Assembly (NCBI RefSeq): GCF_050948175.1
Contig: NW_027490499.1
Location: 109,385 to 173,384 of the forward strand
Direction of reading: 5' to 3'
DNA from: Xylocopa sonorina
Taxonomy: Eukaryota; Arthropoda; Insecta; Hymenoptera; Apidae
DNA: 64,000 bases
Below the pieces are notes generated by a model that worked only from the letters and a program-made list of their open reading frames with translations, searched no databases and was not told where the DNA came from. Below, piece after piece: positions 63,901 through 64,000 of this stretch (positions are counted from its first letter, which is position 1; every line of letters starts with the position of its first letter). Made by a program: the position numbers and the translations under genes.

Positions 63901-64000
63901 GTCGCATTTACATTCATTTGAAGTGTGGACGAGGAATATATGACACTTCGCAAATCATATTATATCTTACCATGAAACATAGAAATGAGATGCGATATCG
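48905..64000. repeat. Rearranged satellite blocks with a 7.1-7.3 kb long period
   Basis: 53202-53864 recurs at 60162-60824 (offset 6960, 40x174); 53880-54560 at 61188-61868 (offset 7308, 42x174); 55326-55914 at 62460-63048 (offset 7134, 41x174). A TTACATACATTTG/TTACCGTGAAAC block occurs at 52890, 57414 and 59850, and also at 36521. A 360-codon-long stretch at 58002-59084 matches 37109-38191 (offset 20893, 120x174+13). The region thus mixes blocks that also lie upstream of the register break. Confidence 0.82.

Larger units (their letters stand above)
18074..64000. repeat. 174-bp satellite array, right block (about 264 monomers, runs off the window)
   Basis: Head-to-tail 174-bp monomers fill everything to the window end. 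Equivalent codons at 18545, 22199 and 47255 are separated by exact multiples of 174 (165 monomers over 28,710 bp). After a single +13 event near 48.86 kb the register is again exact (49356 to 56142 is 39 monomers). Monomers differ by scattered substitutions and fall into class I (CGCAAATCATATTATATCTTAC) and class II (CGCAATGAATATTATATCTTAT, with AATCGTAGACG). Many + frame open stretches (up to 360 codons) come from the repeat unit and are not called as genes. Centromeric or pericentromeric location is inferred. Confidence 0.97.

Noticed and set aside
18074..64000. CRISPR-like regular repeat array
   Set aside because: The whole 174-bp unit repeats with no unique spacers, the setting is eukaryotic, and no cas-like gene is present.

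Overview
The window looks like heterochromatin from a eukaryote, most likely an arthropod. It holds two same-orientation copies of a Ty3/Gypsy-type LTR retrotransposon embedded in a long tandem array of a 174-bp satellite. I see no host gene, tRNA, rRNA or CRISPR array. The arthropod call rests on the element's gag-pol style and the satellite setting. An insect such as a hymenopteran is plausible, but species cannot be read from this sequence.

Layout. Bases 1-3720 are the 3' part of element copy A: the end of pol (RNase H tail, integrase and a long charged tail) and a 1534-bp LTR. Bases 3721-9109 are satellite (about 31 monomers). Bases 9110-18073 are element copy B, with both LTRs (1561 bp each, no difference found), a 4-bp target duplication CTAT, a primer-binding site matching tRNA-Leu, gag, a -1 frameshift signal, pol and a polypurine tract. 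Bases 18074-64000 are satellite again (about 264 monomers). The two satellite blocks were one array before copy B inserted.

Element biology. Gag carries two CCHC zinc knuckles. Pol is in the -1 frame and should be reached by ribosomal slippage at GGGAAAC, followed after 6 nt by a GC-rich stem. Pol order is protease, a long Pro/Lys-rich spacer, reverse transcriptase, RNase H, then integrase (HHCC, DD35E, GPY/F). No env is present. Copy B has a 67-bp deletion that shifts the frame just before the integrase C-terminal domain, yet its two LTRs match, so it is a very young but probably defective insertion. Copy A is intact where visible but cut by the window edge. Its pol frame runs about 290 bp into the 3' LTR.

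Satellite. Monomer length is exactly 174 bp almost without exception: one net +13 event near 48.86 kb, one -2 near 7.5 kb and one -1 near 3.74 kb. Monomers fall into two broad classes and are arranged in nested higher-order repeats: 522/1044 bp, 4176 bp, 3654/3306 bp and about 7.1-7.3 kb. Common monomers carry three short dyads, including a perfect 14-bp and a perfect 10-bp palindrome. The length is a multiple of three and one + frame is often open, but stops recur in that frame and I do not treat it as coding. The size, homogeneity and higher-order structure fit a centromeric or pericentromeric satellite; that is inference.
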